64,000 nucleotides of DNA from Neoarius graeffei (lineage: Eukaryota > Chordata > Actinopteri > Siluriformes > Ariidae). The stretch is from assembly GCF_027579695.1 (NCBI RefSeq), contig NC_083590.1, forward strand, positions 14,437,656 to 14,501,655, read 5' to 3'. Shown here in pieces: positions 22,501 through 37,200 of this stretch (positions are counted from its first letter, which is position 1; every line of letters begins with the position of its first letter). The notes below the pieces were generated by a model that worked only from the letters and a program-made list of their open reading frames with translations, was not told the DNA's origin and made no database searches. Both the position numbers and the translations under genes were made by a program.

Positions 22501-25500
22501 TGAGGGAGGCAGGAGATATGATTTAACTGAAAATGAACAAAGTTGTGGAAAAATCAACAAATGACCAAGTTTTGTTCCTTGAGGGAAGATCGACCCAAAA
22601 CATCAACCAGAACTGAAATCGGATGAGAAATCAGACAGAAGATACAATTCTAATGAGAGGCCTGGAAAATGTTCATTTGGCCTAATTAGTAACTCGTGAG
22701 CAAAAAATGACAAAACAATGACCAAGTTTTGTGCGGAGTGATGAGTTCTTTCAAATAAAACAATTGGAACAGAAATCCATGGAGAACTGACAGAGGAGAT
22801 ATGATTTAACTGAATTGTGGACGATGGATGCCACGCCATGGCAATCAGCCTTGTGACCAGATCAGCTAATAAAATTGGATTTTTTTAATTCACTTGAACC
22901 TTTATTTAAACTGACAAAAGTACAAAGAAAACATTTTCAATAGCTTTACTGACAAACTTAATTGTATGTTGTAAATATAAACAACAGGGATGTGATTTGG
23001 GGCTGGTGAAATTATCTGAAAATTTTAGCCGGGGGTCTGGGGGCCACAGGCCCCCAGCTGCTCCAGGGCAGTGCCCTGGTGGGGGGACAAAGTAGTCAAT
23101 GAACCAAAGTAGTCAAATTTTGAAATGCAAGGTAGAACTGATAATGTTTTATCATATGAGACGATAAAAAGGTTTTAGAAATCTCAAAATGTAAACAAAA
23201 CACATCCGGACAAAAAAAAAAAAAAAAAGTTTTCTGTGAAATTGACTCATATACAGAACTGTACAGTGTTCACTCACTGGAGGATTTTCATATGCAAGAA
23301 TAAAAATCACTTTTTCACTAAACAACATTCACAAAAAATGTGTTTGCTGAATCCATTCAATCCAATCAGAAGTCTGTGAAGAAGCCAATATCTCTAATAT
23401 TTCTACTCATATTTCTGAAAGGCGGGGTACACCCTGGACAAGTTGCCAGGTCATCACAGGGCTGACACAGACACAGACATGCGGGGTACACCCTGGACAA
23501 ATCACCAGGTCATCACAGGGCTGACACAGACACAGACAACCATTCACACCTACGGTCAAGTTAGAGTCACCAGTTAACCTAACCTGCATGTCTTTGGACT
23601 GTGGGGGAAACCAGAGCACCTGGAGGAAACCCACGCGGACACGGGGAGAACATGCAAACTCCACACAGAAAGGCCCTCGCCGGCCCCGGGGCTCGAACCC
23701 AGACCTTCTTGCTGTGAGGTGACGGTGCTGACTGCTACACCACCGTGCCACCCTTAATTTTTTTTTATTGTTGTAAATTTTGTTAATTATGCCTTAGATA
23801 TCATGGTAATGTGTAAATAATGTAATGTACCTACATTGGTTGTAAATTTAATTAAGTTCATTTCATTCATTCATTCATTCATAATTATCATACTTTTTTA
23901 AAAAATAATTTAAAAAATAATAAATAAATAAATAAATTTAACAACCTGGCTGATAACACTGGTCAAGATGATGTTGACACTTCTCTAAAACGAAACTAAC
24001 TTTATATAGTAGCCTCCATATACACACACTGAAGGCTTAATCCCAAATCACTTCCTCCTTCTTATACAAGTGCCCTACACCGCACACACAGCGAGCCCCT
24101 GTAGTCTCTCTAGTGCACTCTATATGCCTTATGGAGCGGTTTGGTCTTCAGCGCAACAGATTTCCTCTTCATCAGCGCGGTGGAGCAACAGGACAGGGGG
24201 CGAGGCAAGATATTGTCCTGGAAATTGTACTTCTTGCAAGTAATCTAATGAAGTCAGGGGTTGGCATTACCTTTGTGTGGGTGCCAGCTCATATAGGAGT
24301 CTTGGGGAATGAAATGGCTGACAAGTGTGCAAAAAAAGCGACTGAACATCCAAGCATAGATATGGCAGTAAACGTCAGTAAAGCAGAAGTGAAAAGTATG
24401 GTGAAACGCAAAGTAAAAGGAGAGTGGCAAATGTTGTGGGAGGATGGGCTGACTGGCAGACAGTTTTATAACATTCACAAAAAAGTAGGAGTACTTAGGC
24501 CTACGAGCAGGAGCAGGAGAGAGGAGAATGTATTTTCAAGGATGAGATTTGGACATACCAGTTTGAATAGTAATCTACATCGAAAACAGAAACATGCTGA
24601 TGGTAACTGTGTTTACTGTGGTTATCCAGAAACTGTAGATCATGTTTTTATACAATGCCCAAGGTACCAGGAAAACAGGCAAAGTCTAATAGAACAGTTA
24701 GAGAGAGAAAAGATTCAATTTAATTTGCAAGATATTTTACAAAGGAGTACTGGAGAGGTTTGTTTAAATTTTGTTTTTAGATTCCTGAAGAACACAGGAC
24801 TGTTTCATAGAATTTAGAAGAACAATTTAATTTTTTTTCTCCTTTTCCTCATATTATTTTAGACTTCAGATTCATACCCCAGTCCAGCTAGTGGTGATAA
24901 TGCACCATTAACGTTAGTTTGCCAACCGTCATAAAACCTAAAGAAGAAGAAGAAGAAGGAGGACAGGGGGCGTTTCCAGCTGCACAGCGCTCACTTTCAC
25001 TTAGCCTGTTAGCCAGAGCAGGCAGCTGCAACACATATTTTGACTTTCTATGTAGCCAGAAGAAGCTATACATGCTCCAAAATAGGATTAAATTATAAAT
25101 AAATGCCCTTGACAGACTTGTGTTTAAGCGGTGCATTAAAGCTCTTGCTAGCTACATGGCTAAGTAGCAACAAGCCTGAGTGTAAAGTAACAGAACTTCA
25201 CTGCTACTAGCAAGCCGTGCTAACTCAGGAGCTAACTCTGGTGTCGGGTCTGTTCCCTGAGCAAATGTTCCAGTCATTTTACACCCAAAGTGGAAATATT
25301 TCCGCGGACTAAATGACGAACAGCATCTCCTCCTCTCTTTCCTTTCCTCTCCTCTCCACCCAGCGCGCCGGTACGTGAACTCATTCCGGGTGACCGTCAG
25401 CCAACCTCTTGCCTCCCTAAACACACACACAAAGCCCACTAGCTCGACCCAGACAACCGTGTCCTGTCAAACACACTCGGCTCGGCCACGTCGGACAAAA

Positions 25501-27966
25501 CGCACACATAAAAAGCTGAGTTTGTTCGTGACCAAACGACACACACTCACAGATAACACGCTGATGCGTAGAGGGGCCTCCAGCAAGCACGCCATCTCTC
25601 TCTCCCCCTGAGCGACAGATGATCCGCCCCGACCTGAACAAATGTCTCACGGTATTATGTCCAACGTCTGTAGCAACCTCTTTCTCCAACCATTCCCAGC
25701 GGAACTTGTTTTTCACTATTCTGTCGATTTCTTTAACTCGATTTGCATCTTTACGCCTCGATCACGGATGCTGCCATCTTTCAACTCTGTTTGAAGCGAG
25801 CTTACGTACAGCTATCTAACAAGCGCGTTCATTGGTTGTTACAGAGCGATGGGCCAATCACGTACCTCGTTTCATCTCAATGACGGAATTACTGAAAGTC
25901 GGAACGAATAGGATATGAATGCGGATATTTGAGCAAAAAAAAAATCGGAAAAATTTTTTTTTTTCAAATTTTGAGGTGAAAAAAGCGGAATTCCGCGAAT
26001 TCGCGGAAAAATCACATCCCTGAAACAAAGTTAGAATTTGATGCCTGAAACACACTCAAAAAATAAATAAATAAATAAATAAATAAAAATATTGGGACAG
26101 AGGCAAACTCGCCATTATCGTGTCAGTTGCCCCTTTTCCCCCCAGGATGTGGCTGTGTGTGTTCCTCTGCACCGGTGTGCAGGTGAATCATTCTCAGAAA
26201 ATATGACAAATTCAGTTTTAAACATGAATTTTTTCTCTTAAACCATTAATCCTGGTGCTCTGGTATACATTTATTTTAAGAAACAATTATCAATTAAAAA
26301 AAAAAAAACACTACTTACTGAGACAACTTGTCTGCATTTGTAAAAATTTTATTTTGCCTAAATATACCAAAATGTCATGACCTCCACGTGTCTAAATGAG
26401 GATTAGTGAAATGTGAATGAAAATAATTCCTTTGTTTTTAATTTTTTTCATTTTTCTTTCTGAAATATTACCTCTCTATCTTCACTTTTTATTGTGGAAA
26501 ATATCATGAGCTTTGCTTCAATGTTTTTTAGTGTATAGTCTAAAATATATGCACAAGAATGTGTACTTTCTTTATGACTTTACCGTTACCCAAGTGGTAA
26601 AATCATGCTGTAACTCAGGGCTTTGACAATAGAAGGCAGTGCAACTACATGAGGAAGGACCAGGGTGTTGAGCAGCTATTTTGGGGAAGGCAAAAAATAA
26701 ATAATTTTTAAAAAATCATAATAATAAATATAAAAATTTTTTTTTCTGGTACATGAATGTTGGAATCCAGGATACTGATCAGGTAAATATGAAATTTCGA
26801 GATGTCAGGGAAATTAACCGTCTTTGCTGTTACCTCCAAATGATAAAGAGAACAATGCTGCATGTTAAAGTTTAGTTCGCCAAGTAGCAAGTTAGGATGG
26901 GATAATAAATGCATAATTTGCTTATCTTTTTTCTGTACTCGCTGACCCCAAAATGCCATGAGACGTCTTGACCGTTACCCAGTGTTGTCTTTACTGTTAC
27001 TCTATAGGGTAATGGTAAAGACAACAACTGGGCATTTTTTCATAATAATGATCTCTTGCTTTGTGAATTCATGAAATATGCTATTTTTGGTCTATTAAAT
27101 ATATTCACAGGAATTGTAGCTAAAATTAGTGTATGCAAAAAGAAAAAAAAAAAAAACGTCTTTACTGTTACTCGTCACATTTTCTGAGAATGTCCCAGGC
27201 ACACGTGTTAAAAGCCCTCCTCCTCTCCTGGAAGCAGCAGATACCTGTTTTGGGACAACTGTCATAGACATGGTATTTCTGGAGAAGGCCTGTCGCATCG
27301 ACACGTTTTGAATCTTTTTGGAAAAGCCTTAGAGGCACATCTGCTCTTTTATTGTGCTAAGTAAATAAAATAACAATTGGTCGAAAACGGGCGGCATGGT
27401 GGTGTAGTGGTTAGTGCTGTCGCCTCACAGCAAGAAGGTCCAGGTTTGAGCCCCGTGGCCGGCGAGGGCCTTTCTGTGCGGAGTTTGCATGTTCTCCCCG
27501 TGTCCGTGTGGGTTTCCTCCGGGTGCTCCGGTTTCCCCCACAGTCCAAAGACATGCAGATTAGGTTAACTGGTGACTCTAAATTGACCGTAGGTGTGAAT
27601 GGTTGTCTGTGTCTATGTGTCAGCCCTGTGATGACCTGGCGACTTGTCCAGGGTGTACCCCTCCTTTCGCCCGTAGTCAGCTGGGATAGGCTCCAGCTTG
27701 CCTGCGACCCTGTAGAACAGGATAAAGCGGCTAGAGATAATGAGACGAGATGAGATTGGTCGAAAACTTTTCCACATTTTCGCCCCTTATTTGTTGCATT
27801 CACTTGGTGGGCATAACAGTCAAAGCAGTCGTGTGCTCCTAGACCATAAACCCCTCAAATGCGGGACATGACGGAGCAGGTGTACCTGTAAAGACGTCCA
27901 CTTGTTAGATGCGTCTTCCAGTTTGGGCCTGCTCTGCACCGGAGGAGGCTCATTCAACCCTGTGTT

Positions 27967-28018
<52 letters not shown>

Positions 28019-31000
28019 GCACTGAGAACAAAGAATGCTTCTTTGAACCAAATGCAGTAAAGACAAGTTTCATATACAATCAAAAGATCATATAAAATAA
28101 AAATTGATAAGAATAAAAAGAACACCAAAATAATTCATTTTAAGTAATTAAATATTTACATAAATTCCTACAGCATTTAAAAAAAAAAAAAACTCCACAG
28201 GACGTGTTTTAGATGAACAATATTTATTAGAAATTAAAAAAAATACTTTTTAATATAAAAAAGTGTAAGGTATTTTGATCCTTGACCTTGATGCAGCAGA
28301 TTTTTATATACTGTACATTTAAAAAAAACTAAAAAACAAAACAAAAGTTAATAAGTGTAACTGTATTAAAACAATCAGTGAAAAAAGTAAAAATTTTTAA
28401 TTAACTTAATTTTTTCGATCATTCTTAAGAAATATGAGAGGAGAAAAAAAAAACCTAAATGAAATGCTATTAGTAAATTTTACCTAGGGACAGCAGCTCA
28501 TCGTCGAGCAGGGAGTGGGCTGGTGAAGGCTCTGAGGTTTTGTGAATTGGGCTGCTGGTCTGACTGGCAGATCCTCCAGCCAATCGGCGAGGAGGGGGCG
28601 GGATCACTGGAATGCTGCAAGAAGTCTGGTTGGTCAAAGGTGCTCTGGAGACTTGTGTGGGCGGAGCTGTCTGGGGAGCAGGCAGTTCATCCAGACCAGC
28701 GAGATCAATGAGTGTGTCTGTCTCACAACCTGAGGGACATGAATGTTAACAAATCTCATACTAGTAATCGAGAACAATATCATGCATTTTTAAAAAAAAA
28801 TTAGTTTGGAAAAAACAGAGATCAAATGAAGAGTTTGGTTCCAAAACACAGTAAATGCCATTTTCTAAATGAATAAATTTAATTAAATAAATCAAGTTAC
28901 CACCAAAAGTTTGCCATCTGATTGATCTTCAAACTTCCAAAATCAATTTTGTGCAAAAAGTGATATCTGCCACATTCCTCTGTATCGTAGAGCCCCCATC
29001 TTTCCAAAATGCAAAAAGTGCCACTACTGATTTTCAGCAGAGCGCAGTATCTCCTGCTCGACCAATCACAGCGCACCATTCAAATATGTAAACAGTAATG
29101 GCTCCTCCCACTGACTGACATCAAGGAGAATCCCCATCTTTTAGTGAGATTTTGAATGAAATAAATGAATAACCTTCATGGAATCAAACATTTCTTATCT
29201 CATCTCATTATCTCTAGCCGCTTTATCCTGTTCTACAGGGTCGCAGGCAAGCTGGAGCCTATCCCAGCTGACTACAGGCGAAAGGCAGGGTACACCCTGG
29301 ACAAGTCGCCAGGTCATCACAGGGCTGACACAGACACAGACAACCATTCACACTCACATTCACACCTACGGTCAATTTAGAGTCACCAGTTAACCTAACC
29401 TGCATGTCTTTGGACTGTGGGGGAAACTGGAGCACCCGGAGGAAACCCACACGGACACGGGGAGAACATGCAAACTCCACACAGAAAGGCCCTCGCTGGC
29501 CACGGGGCTCGAACCCGGACCTTCTTGCTGTGAGGCGACAGCGCTAACCACTACACCACCATGCCACCCTACATTTCTTATCTTATTATTATTATTATTA
29601 TTCTCGTAGAGAATGTGCTCGAACGTTTATTCCATTTTGAGCGCACTGGATTCCTCCAGGGATCTAGATATAACAATTTATATACATTTAGGCAGTGCTT
29701 AAAAGCGGAGCTCCTGACGAGTGTAAAACGTGTTAGTAAATAATACACTATTTTTTCAAAAGCAAATTACAAAATCAGTGCTGGATAAAAACCCATCTAT
29801 CTGATGTAAATAAAGATACAAATTTCACTGTCTGGTGGTCAAGTGTTTATGGGATACGTTGCCTTGCACCTATGATCGGGTTCCCCGTGGATCGCAAAAG
29901 CTCTAACAGAAATTTAATTGTACAAGGTGTCCAACTTTCTACATTCATTGTTCAAGTCTATCCCTTAAAAAAAAATTGTAAAGACGTGACTGGGTCTATT
30001 AACATTCCTCAGAACTTTATGTGTAAAATACATTGGGGCTTTTAGAAGATGAGATGAATGTAATTTTGGAAAATCCGTGGTCCAGTGTAACAGATGGTTC
30101 AAGTTCAGGGGCTGTCATACACTACCGTTCAAAAGTTTGGGGTCACTTTGAAATGTCCTTATTTTTGAAAGAAAAGCACTGTTCTTTTCAATGAAGATCA
30201 CTTTAAACTAATCAGAAATCCACTCTATACATTGCTAATGTGGTAAATGACTATTCTAGCTGCAAATGTCTGGTTTTTGGTGCAATATCTCCATAGGTGT
30301 ATAGAGGCCCATTTCCAGCAACTCTCACTCCAGTGTTCTAATGGTACAATGTGTTTGCTCATTGCCTCAGAAGGCTAATGGATGATTAGAAAACCCTTGT
30401 ACAATCATGTTAGCACAGCTGAAAACAGTTGAGCTCTTTAGAGAAGCTATAAAACTGACCTTCCTTTGAGCAGATTGAGTTTCTGGAGCATCACATTTGT
30501 GGGGTCGATTAAATGCTCAAAATGGCCAGAAAAATGTCTTGACTATATTTTCTATTCATTTTACAACTTATGGTGGTAAATAAAAGTGTGACTTTTCATG
30601 GAAAACACAAAATTGTCTGTGACCCCAAACTTTTGAACAGTAGTGTATGTGTAGATCATCTTTACTTCTTGTTTCCAGTTATAGTTCACACACACACACA
30701 CACACGAACACAAAAAAACCCCACTCTTATTACATGTCGTTGATGTATCAAAATTTGGGAAAAAAAAGTTTTTTAAATAAAATTTTAAAAATTAAAATCC
30801 AGATTTGCATTTTTAATCTTATTACAATCTCATTGTGTTATATGAAAGCTATACTGCCTTTCAGATTTTTCATGTGTAGGTCATAAAAAGAATTTTCCCC
30901 GTCACCCAATTATTTTTGTTTAATGGACCAAAAGCTACTGAATTCGAATCACAGACTTCCGTTTTTATTAGTTTTTTTTTTTTAAATAGAACAATTAATG

Positions 31001-34000
31001 AATTTGTCTCCACGTGGCCCTAAATTCTCTGCCATTTTTTCCTGCTTCACCATGATCCAATTCAAAATACTACATCATGCATCACGTGGTGGGCTTTCCC
31101 CGTTTGCACAAGGCATTGTGGGATACACATTTGAAACAGGAGAGAAAAAAAATGGAGGACACGAGTGTGCGAATGAAACGTGAAAGAGTGACTACAGTAT
31201 TGGAAAGAAAGCGAGAAGAAAAGACGTTATGTTCTATAATAAGGAAAGGAAACGCAGGACCAAACTAATAAATATCGGCACTCAGTGAGCACCTCGGTGT
31301 AATCAGCTGTTCGTTTCGTAACAGAATCATGGAACTGTCAGTGCACACTCAAAGGTAAACCTGCGCATGCACGCACACACACACGGACTTCCTCTGTCTG
31401 CTTGACTGCGCAAAGCGAGCGATTTCATGCACATTATTTGCTTTAATCCCCTCAAATTAAATAACTTCCCAGCCACAGAATGGCCTGATATTTTGAGAGA
31501 TATTATAGAAATAAACATATATCACAATGATCACATTTCAGGGGGAACTAAATTTCACTGATTTTATGAAATCGAAAGGCCGTCTCGCTTTCAAGTTTCA
31601 AACAGAAAATAGCGGTTTACATGCTACCAGTTTTTTTGGTGAAGAAATTTTTTTTTCTCAAGTTTATTACAGTGGAGTTATCACGTTTTGGAAGCAAACT
31701 CCATATATTTCTTTTTAGTTCAGAGGTGAAGATTACAGTTTACATGCAGCTACATCTCAGAATTTTCAGTAAACCAACCTGTGTGTGTCTTTTCACCTTT
31801 CCCGAGTGCTGGTTTCTGTTCCTCTGTGGTCTCTCCTTCTGTCTCGCCCTTTACAACCTTCTTATACAAGTTTATAACTCTCTCCAGCTCATCGCTAGCC
31901 TGAAGAATTTCACCTGCACGCACACACACACACACACACACACCAGAATGGATCCTTGCATTGCTATATAGACCGCTGAATGATGTTTAAAATAATGTCA
32001 CCTATCTAATATCTAACAGGAAGTCATTTCAGATGAACCAGTGGCCTTTATATTATTGTGGATTTGTTGAGCTTTGTGAAATGCTCATTTCCCTTATTCC
32101 TAAATTTCTGTAACTGTTACTCCTGTTCCGATCTGCAGTGAAATGAAGCCATGAGTGGGTCCAGATGCTTCTTTCATTACCTAAACTAGTGTCGTGGTCC
32201 TCCGTTTCTGTGGCCAGTTTGAATGCCGTGCGTCTCAGTTTGTCACAGCGCTCATACAGCTCCTGAACACACAGCATGAGAGCATGTGTGAGAGAGAGAG
32301 AGAAAAAAAAATTCTGCATAAAATACAATCCTCACTGTTAAAAAGTGTGTCAGAGACACAGAGATTGCATTTCTTCACATTAGGTTCATTCTGGAGTTCC
32401 AGGCTCACCTTGATGAGGTCACGATCTGCGTCTGATGACCTGTCTTGGTCGTAATGACTCAGCATCTCGCTCAGCAGCTTGACATTATTATTTACCTCCT
32501 CCAGCGTGTTCATGCGTTTGGTCATTTTCTGAACCCGAGCATCGTCCTGCACACAAAGCCAAACGCAGACTAGGGAGGGTCACAGGCCCCACCTCCAATT
32601 TTATCCCTGTATACTTGAGCACCTTTTTTAAGTACCTTTATTGTTTTTTTAAAAAGCATATCTTATTATTAACCTGGATGGTGAGAGAATGAATGAATGA
32701 ATGAACATTGCTGAACAAATGCATGTGTATGTGCGCATGAGTGTGTGTACCTGCTGATGTGTGTGTGTAACTAAGATAAGCAGTCCAGCTAAAAGAATGA
32801 TTAAATCATTTGCTAATACCAAACACTTACTGCTCATGAGAAGTCCAGTTTCCTTCACCGATTGCTCCTGCAAATTCTAATAACCTCGGGCACTCGTTCC
32901 CAAACACTATGTCAATGAAGGGGCGGGGCCAAGACAGGCCACCGTGGGGAGGTTTTTTTTTTTTTAAATATAAAAACAGGCAACACAACAAGTGAGAACG
33001 CCGCTATACCACAGACGCAAAGTGATAAATCACATCTCACCTTCCATTTAACATTTCGGATTAGTTTATGATAAGTGGATGATTGTGTTTGTGTGTGTGT
33101 TTATAAAAAAGATTTCCCCACCTCCTTCACCATGTTCTTGATCAGCCTGTTGGCCTCCTGCAGATCCTCAGGGTTCTTACTCCGAAGCAGCTCCGCCAAC
33201 AACTACACACACACACCTCAAACTTTTTATTCATTGACACAGAACAAAACAAAACCAATCTCATGCTTCGGATTATTTTTTCATACTTTCTCAACAGGGT
33301 TCCCCGTGTGCTGTGATATAAGAGGGGCAAAACACTTCAAGAAAATAACCAAAGCATCAGCAACACAGAAGCTCACACGGCCATAACATGAGAAACCAGA
33401 CTTGTTTATAATGATTAGCTAAGTTGTTCTTCATGAGAACAATTTGATCTTCCAAACAAAAGAATCTGAATCAAAATCCACTGAAAACTCAGGGAGGAGT
33501 AACAACTTTTCTGAAAGTTCGTTACCCAGCCTAATTAGCAACTTGTGAAAGAGAAAATCACAAAACCAGGGAACAGCTTTTGTGCAGACTGATTGGATCT
33601 TCCAAACTAAACCATCAGAATCAAAATCCACTGAAAACTCCGGGAGGAGTAGCAATTTTTGTGAATTGAAGACGGACGGACGCCACGTGATGGCAATGCT
33701 TCACCGGCCTAAGGCCGTGTGAGCTAATAAACTGTATTTAATAATCAACAATGACTCTGCTTCATCACACTGCTGATTATTTTCCTATAACAGCACCACA
33801 AGGAGAGTTTTAACCCTTATTTGTTGTGTTACAGGGTGTCCATGACCTCACCTTGGCGTCACATGACATGACCTCACCTTGCCCATGTCCTCGTTGTCGA
33901 ACACCGGGTTTTTAGGGCGAGAAGGTGGAGACGGGATCAGAGTTTTATCGGCCGTCAGCTCAGGATCTGATGAGATGAGTCCTGTACCAAGAATTAAGAA

Positions 34001-34227
34001 TATATTAATAATAATATTAATAATAATAATAATAATAATAATGTGAGTGTGAATGGTTGTCTGTGTCTATGTGTCAGCCCTGTGATGACCTGGCGACTTG
34101 TCCAGGGTGTACCCCGCCTTTCGCCCGTAGTCAGCTGGGATAGGCTCCAGCTTGCCTGCGACCCTGTAGAAGGATAAAGCGGCTAGAGATAATGAGATGA
34201 GATAATAATAATAATAATAATAATAAT

Positions 34228-34277
<50 letters not shown>

Positions 34278-37200
34278 GTAGGCACTGCCTAAAAGTGGAG
34301 CTCCCATCTGTTTCTGGACTGTAGAATTTTCTTCTATAGCTAGACTCTTGTTTCATTTCTTTACCAGCTAATACTGGCCATTAGGCGGCGCATATGATTG
34401 TAATTACTAACACTAGCCACTAGGCGGTGCGTATGACTAATTACTAACACTGGCCACTAGGCGGCGCAGTATCAAACTGCGTCCAATTGAAGTTGGATGC
34501 AGGGGCTTTGTGGCCAACGCCACGGTTAAACTTCTTAGGGAACTGGGAATTGGGGGCAGGCAAACCGGAAAACAACAAAAGCCCTTGCAGACACAGTGGC
34601 GAGAAGTAGTCACTGGCTATAGTTGAAGAGGAAGGACCCCACTTGGGCCACCAGGGGAGGCCAGTGACTCTGGGGGACACACCCAGGTCTGATCAACCTG
34701 TGGTGGGCCTGCCTCAGCAGAGGGTGTATTGTGAATAAAAGGCCGAAACACCCAGTGATGCTGGGGAACACAACTGACGATGTGTCCCAGTCAACAGCCA
34801 CAAGTGGTCAATATCACCCCCGCCCCCCATCCCCTTCAGCAGGACAACAGACCATGTAAAGTCAGTTCTTAGGGATTATAACATCTAGTCCTACATACGA
34901 ATCTAACACTGGCCACTAGGCGGCGTGTATGACTAATTACTAACACTAGTATGGTGACGCGCACAGGACCGAAACCATCAGAAAACAACTCGATGGGTTT
35001 CATGATGTATCCACACTCTATGCCTATGGAGTTCCACTCAGTATTATTATTATTATCATCATCATCATCATCATCCGAGCAGAAATTCAAACTGCATGAA
35101 AGCAATCACCTTGAGGGAAATCAAGGTAGAGCAAGTAACTTTTCAGCCTGTGGAGTTTTGTTGTAACCATTAAAAATGGTCTTAATTTTTTTTTTGTATT
35201 AAACACAGCTGTATCGATCTCTTCTGAACATTCCTGCTCCATCTAATCCTGATGATTATAACTAAAAAGTGTTATATTTGTCTATTTTATTAAACATACA
35301 TGCACAATTTTCATTTTTTGTTTATATCCACTGAACAAATTGGGAACACTGGATATGTACAAATACTGGCTGTGTCCCATCTGTAGCTCAACCATACATT
35401 CAGTAGAAAGGAACCACTAGAGGAGCACCACTGAGCAGGTTGAGTTTCATTCTCATTACAGCAGTGCTTTTATGATAAACAGTCCATTAACAGTGAACCT
35501 GCTTCTAACAGCACTCAAGAACAATGCCTTTCTGGTTTTGACTTTGTTTTGCATACTTAGACTCTGCCTTTCGTCTTTGTCTGCACCATTCTCTTTGTGC
35601 CTTGCCTGACCATTGCCCGTTTTATGACCCTGCCCGTGTCTTACATTTTTGAACTGTTCATCAATAAGGTGAGAACCAGACCCATTATTAACCCAAATAT
35701 TCTTGAATGAACTGAAAAGTGAACAAACTGGACAGTCGAAGACTGGAAAAACACCAAGTGAATTTTTCTCTCTTTTTTTAATGAACCTTTAACACTTTTA
35801 GGGTGTACTCACACTAGGCAATTTGTGCCATACCCAAGCATGTTTGACACCCAAAGTCCAGTTCGTTTGACTAGTGTAATTACTGCGTACCATGCTCAGG
35901 CACAGTTCAGCAGAATGGTTCATTTGAAGAGGTGGGCTTGCGCATGGTTCAGCTGGACTCGGGCATGGTACACATCAGTGTCACTGGTAACCGTGCCCAA
36001 GCATGGAACTTGAATGCTATGACATCAAGATTATTTGACACGTTTAAATTCATTCAAGAATACACTCACCAGCCACTTTATTAGGAACACCCATACGGTA
36101 CATCCACCTGCTGTTTGATGCAGTTCTCTAACCAGCCGATCCCTTGATGCATAAAATCATGTAGATACAAATCAAGAGCTTCAGTTAAATGATCACAATG
36201 TTCAAACATCAGAATGGGAAAATAATTGTGCTCTTAAAATGTGACTCTCTTTCATTGTGGCATGGATGTTGGTTTGAGCAAGATGGACTGCTAGTTTGAG
36301 TATTTCAGAAACTGCTGATCTCCTGGGGGTTTTTCATACACAACAGTCTCCAGAATTTACACAGACAAAATGGTGCGAAAAACAAAAAACATCAAGTGAG
36401 TGAGTGAGCGACAGTTCTGTGGGTGGAAAGTAAACAAACGCCTTGTTGATAAGATAGGGTCAGAGGAAAATGGACAGATTGGTTTGAGCTTTTTTTTGCC
36501 AGGAAGGACAGAGTAACTCATATAAATCACTCTTTACAACCGTGGTGAGCAGAAAAGCATCTCAGCATGCAACAGAAAACAGAACAACATATTGGGTTCC
36601 ACTCCTGCAACCAAGAACAGGGATCTTAGAATCAAGAACAAGTTCCTATTAAAGTGGCCAGTGAGTGAATCATGGGTTCATAATGGTTATGATTCTGACC
36701 TTATTGATGAATGCGAATTAAAAAAAAAACAACACACACACATCTTGTGTTCAGCACAAAAATCACTGCATTGCGTAACTGATAAATCATTAAATCATGT
36801 GAGAGGGCCGTGTCACGCAAAAACACACAGTCATGAACTCCATCGTGCCGTGCATGAGCACTTTTCAACACAAAAATCGCATCGTGATGATGCAAGTGTA
36901 CTCAGGCCTATAACTTTAAACACAATGTGAGCGCAGGCCAGAGAGGGGGCGGGGGACAATCGTCTTGGAGCGCAGACGAGTCTGAAAAGTTCCAACAAGA
37001 AAACTACTTATTACAAAACATACTTACATTTCAATTTTTGCTTTAGAAGTCAATTTATATCCGATACAAGCGTTATCTTCAGTCTTTCAAAACAAACTGT
37101 CGTCGTTTACTATGCGTGGATTATGGATGTAGTTTTTCCACCAAATCCTGAAAATCTCTGCATACCTTCAACCGCCTCTCACAAATGCCTACACCTAAAG

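Larger units (their letters stand above)
22985..26022 (-). mobile_element. DNA transposon with CAGGGATGTGATT ends, holding nested insertions
   Basis: CAGGGATGTGATTTGGGGCT begins at 22985, and the inverse CAGGGATGTGATTTTTCCGC begins at 26022 on the minus strand. AAACAA flanks both sides (22979-22984 and 26023-26028). Inside are a SINE (23420-23752) and a truncated retrotransposon (24203-24959). On the minus strand a frame [20 protein letters not shown] (about 25.6-25.7 kb) may be the start of a zinc-finger transposase. The ends look hAT-like, but only 6 bp are duplicated. Confidence 0.6.

Noticed and set aside
24113-24202. Upstream extension of the RNase H frame
   Set aside because: The target duplication shows that sequence before 24203 is host DNA, so these codons do not belong to the retrotransposon protein.
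25152-25439. Minus-strand ORF with [20 protein letters not shown], looking like a first exon
   Set aside because: It lies inside the CAGGGATG transposon, lacks a good splice donor, and matches no family I know. Codon pattern alone is too weak to call a gene.
35801-36010. Possible DNA element start GGGTGTACTCACACTAGGCA
   Set aside because: It resembles a known kind of transposon end, but no matching second end or target duplication was found.
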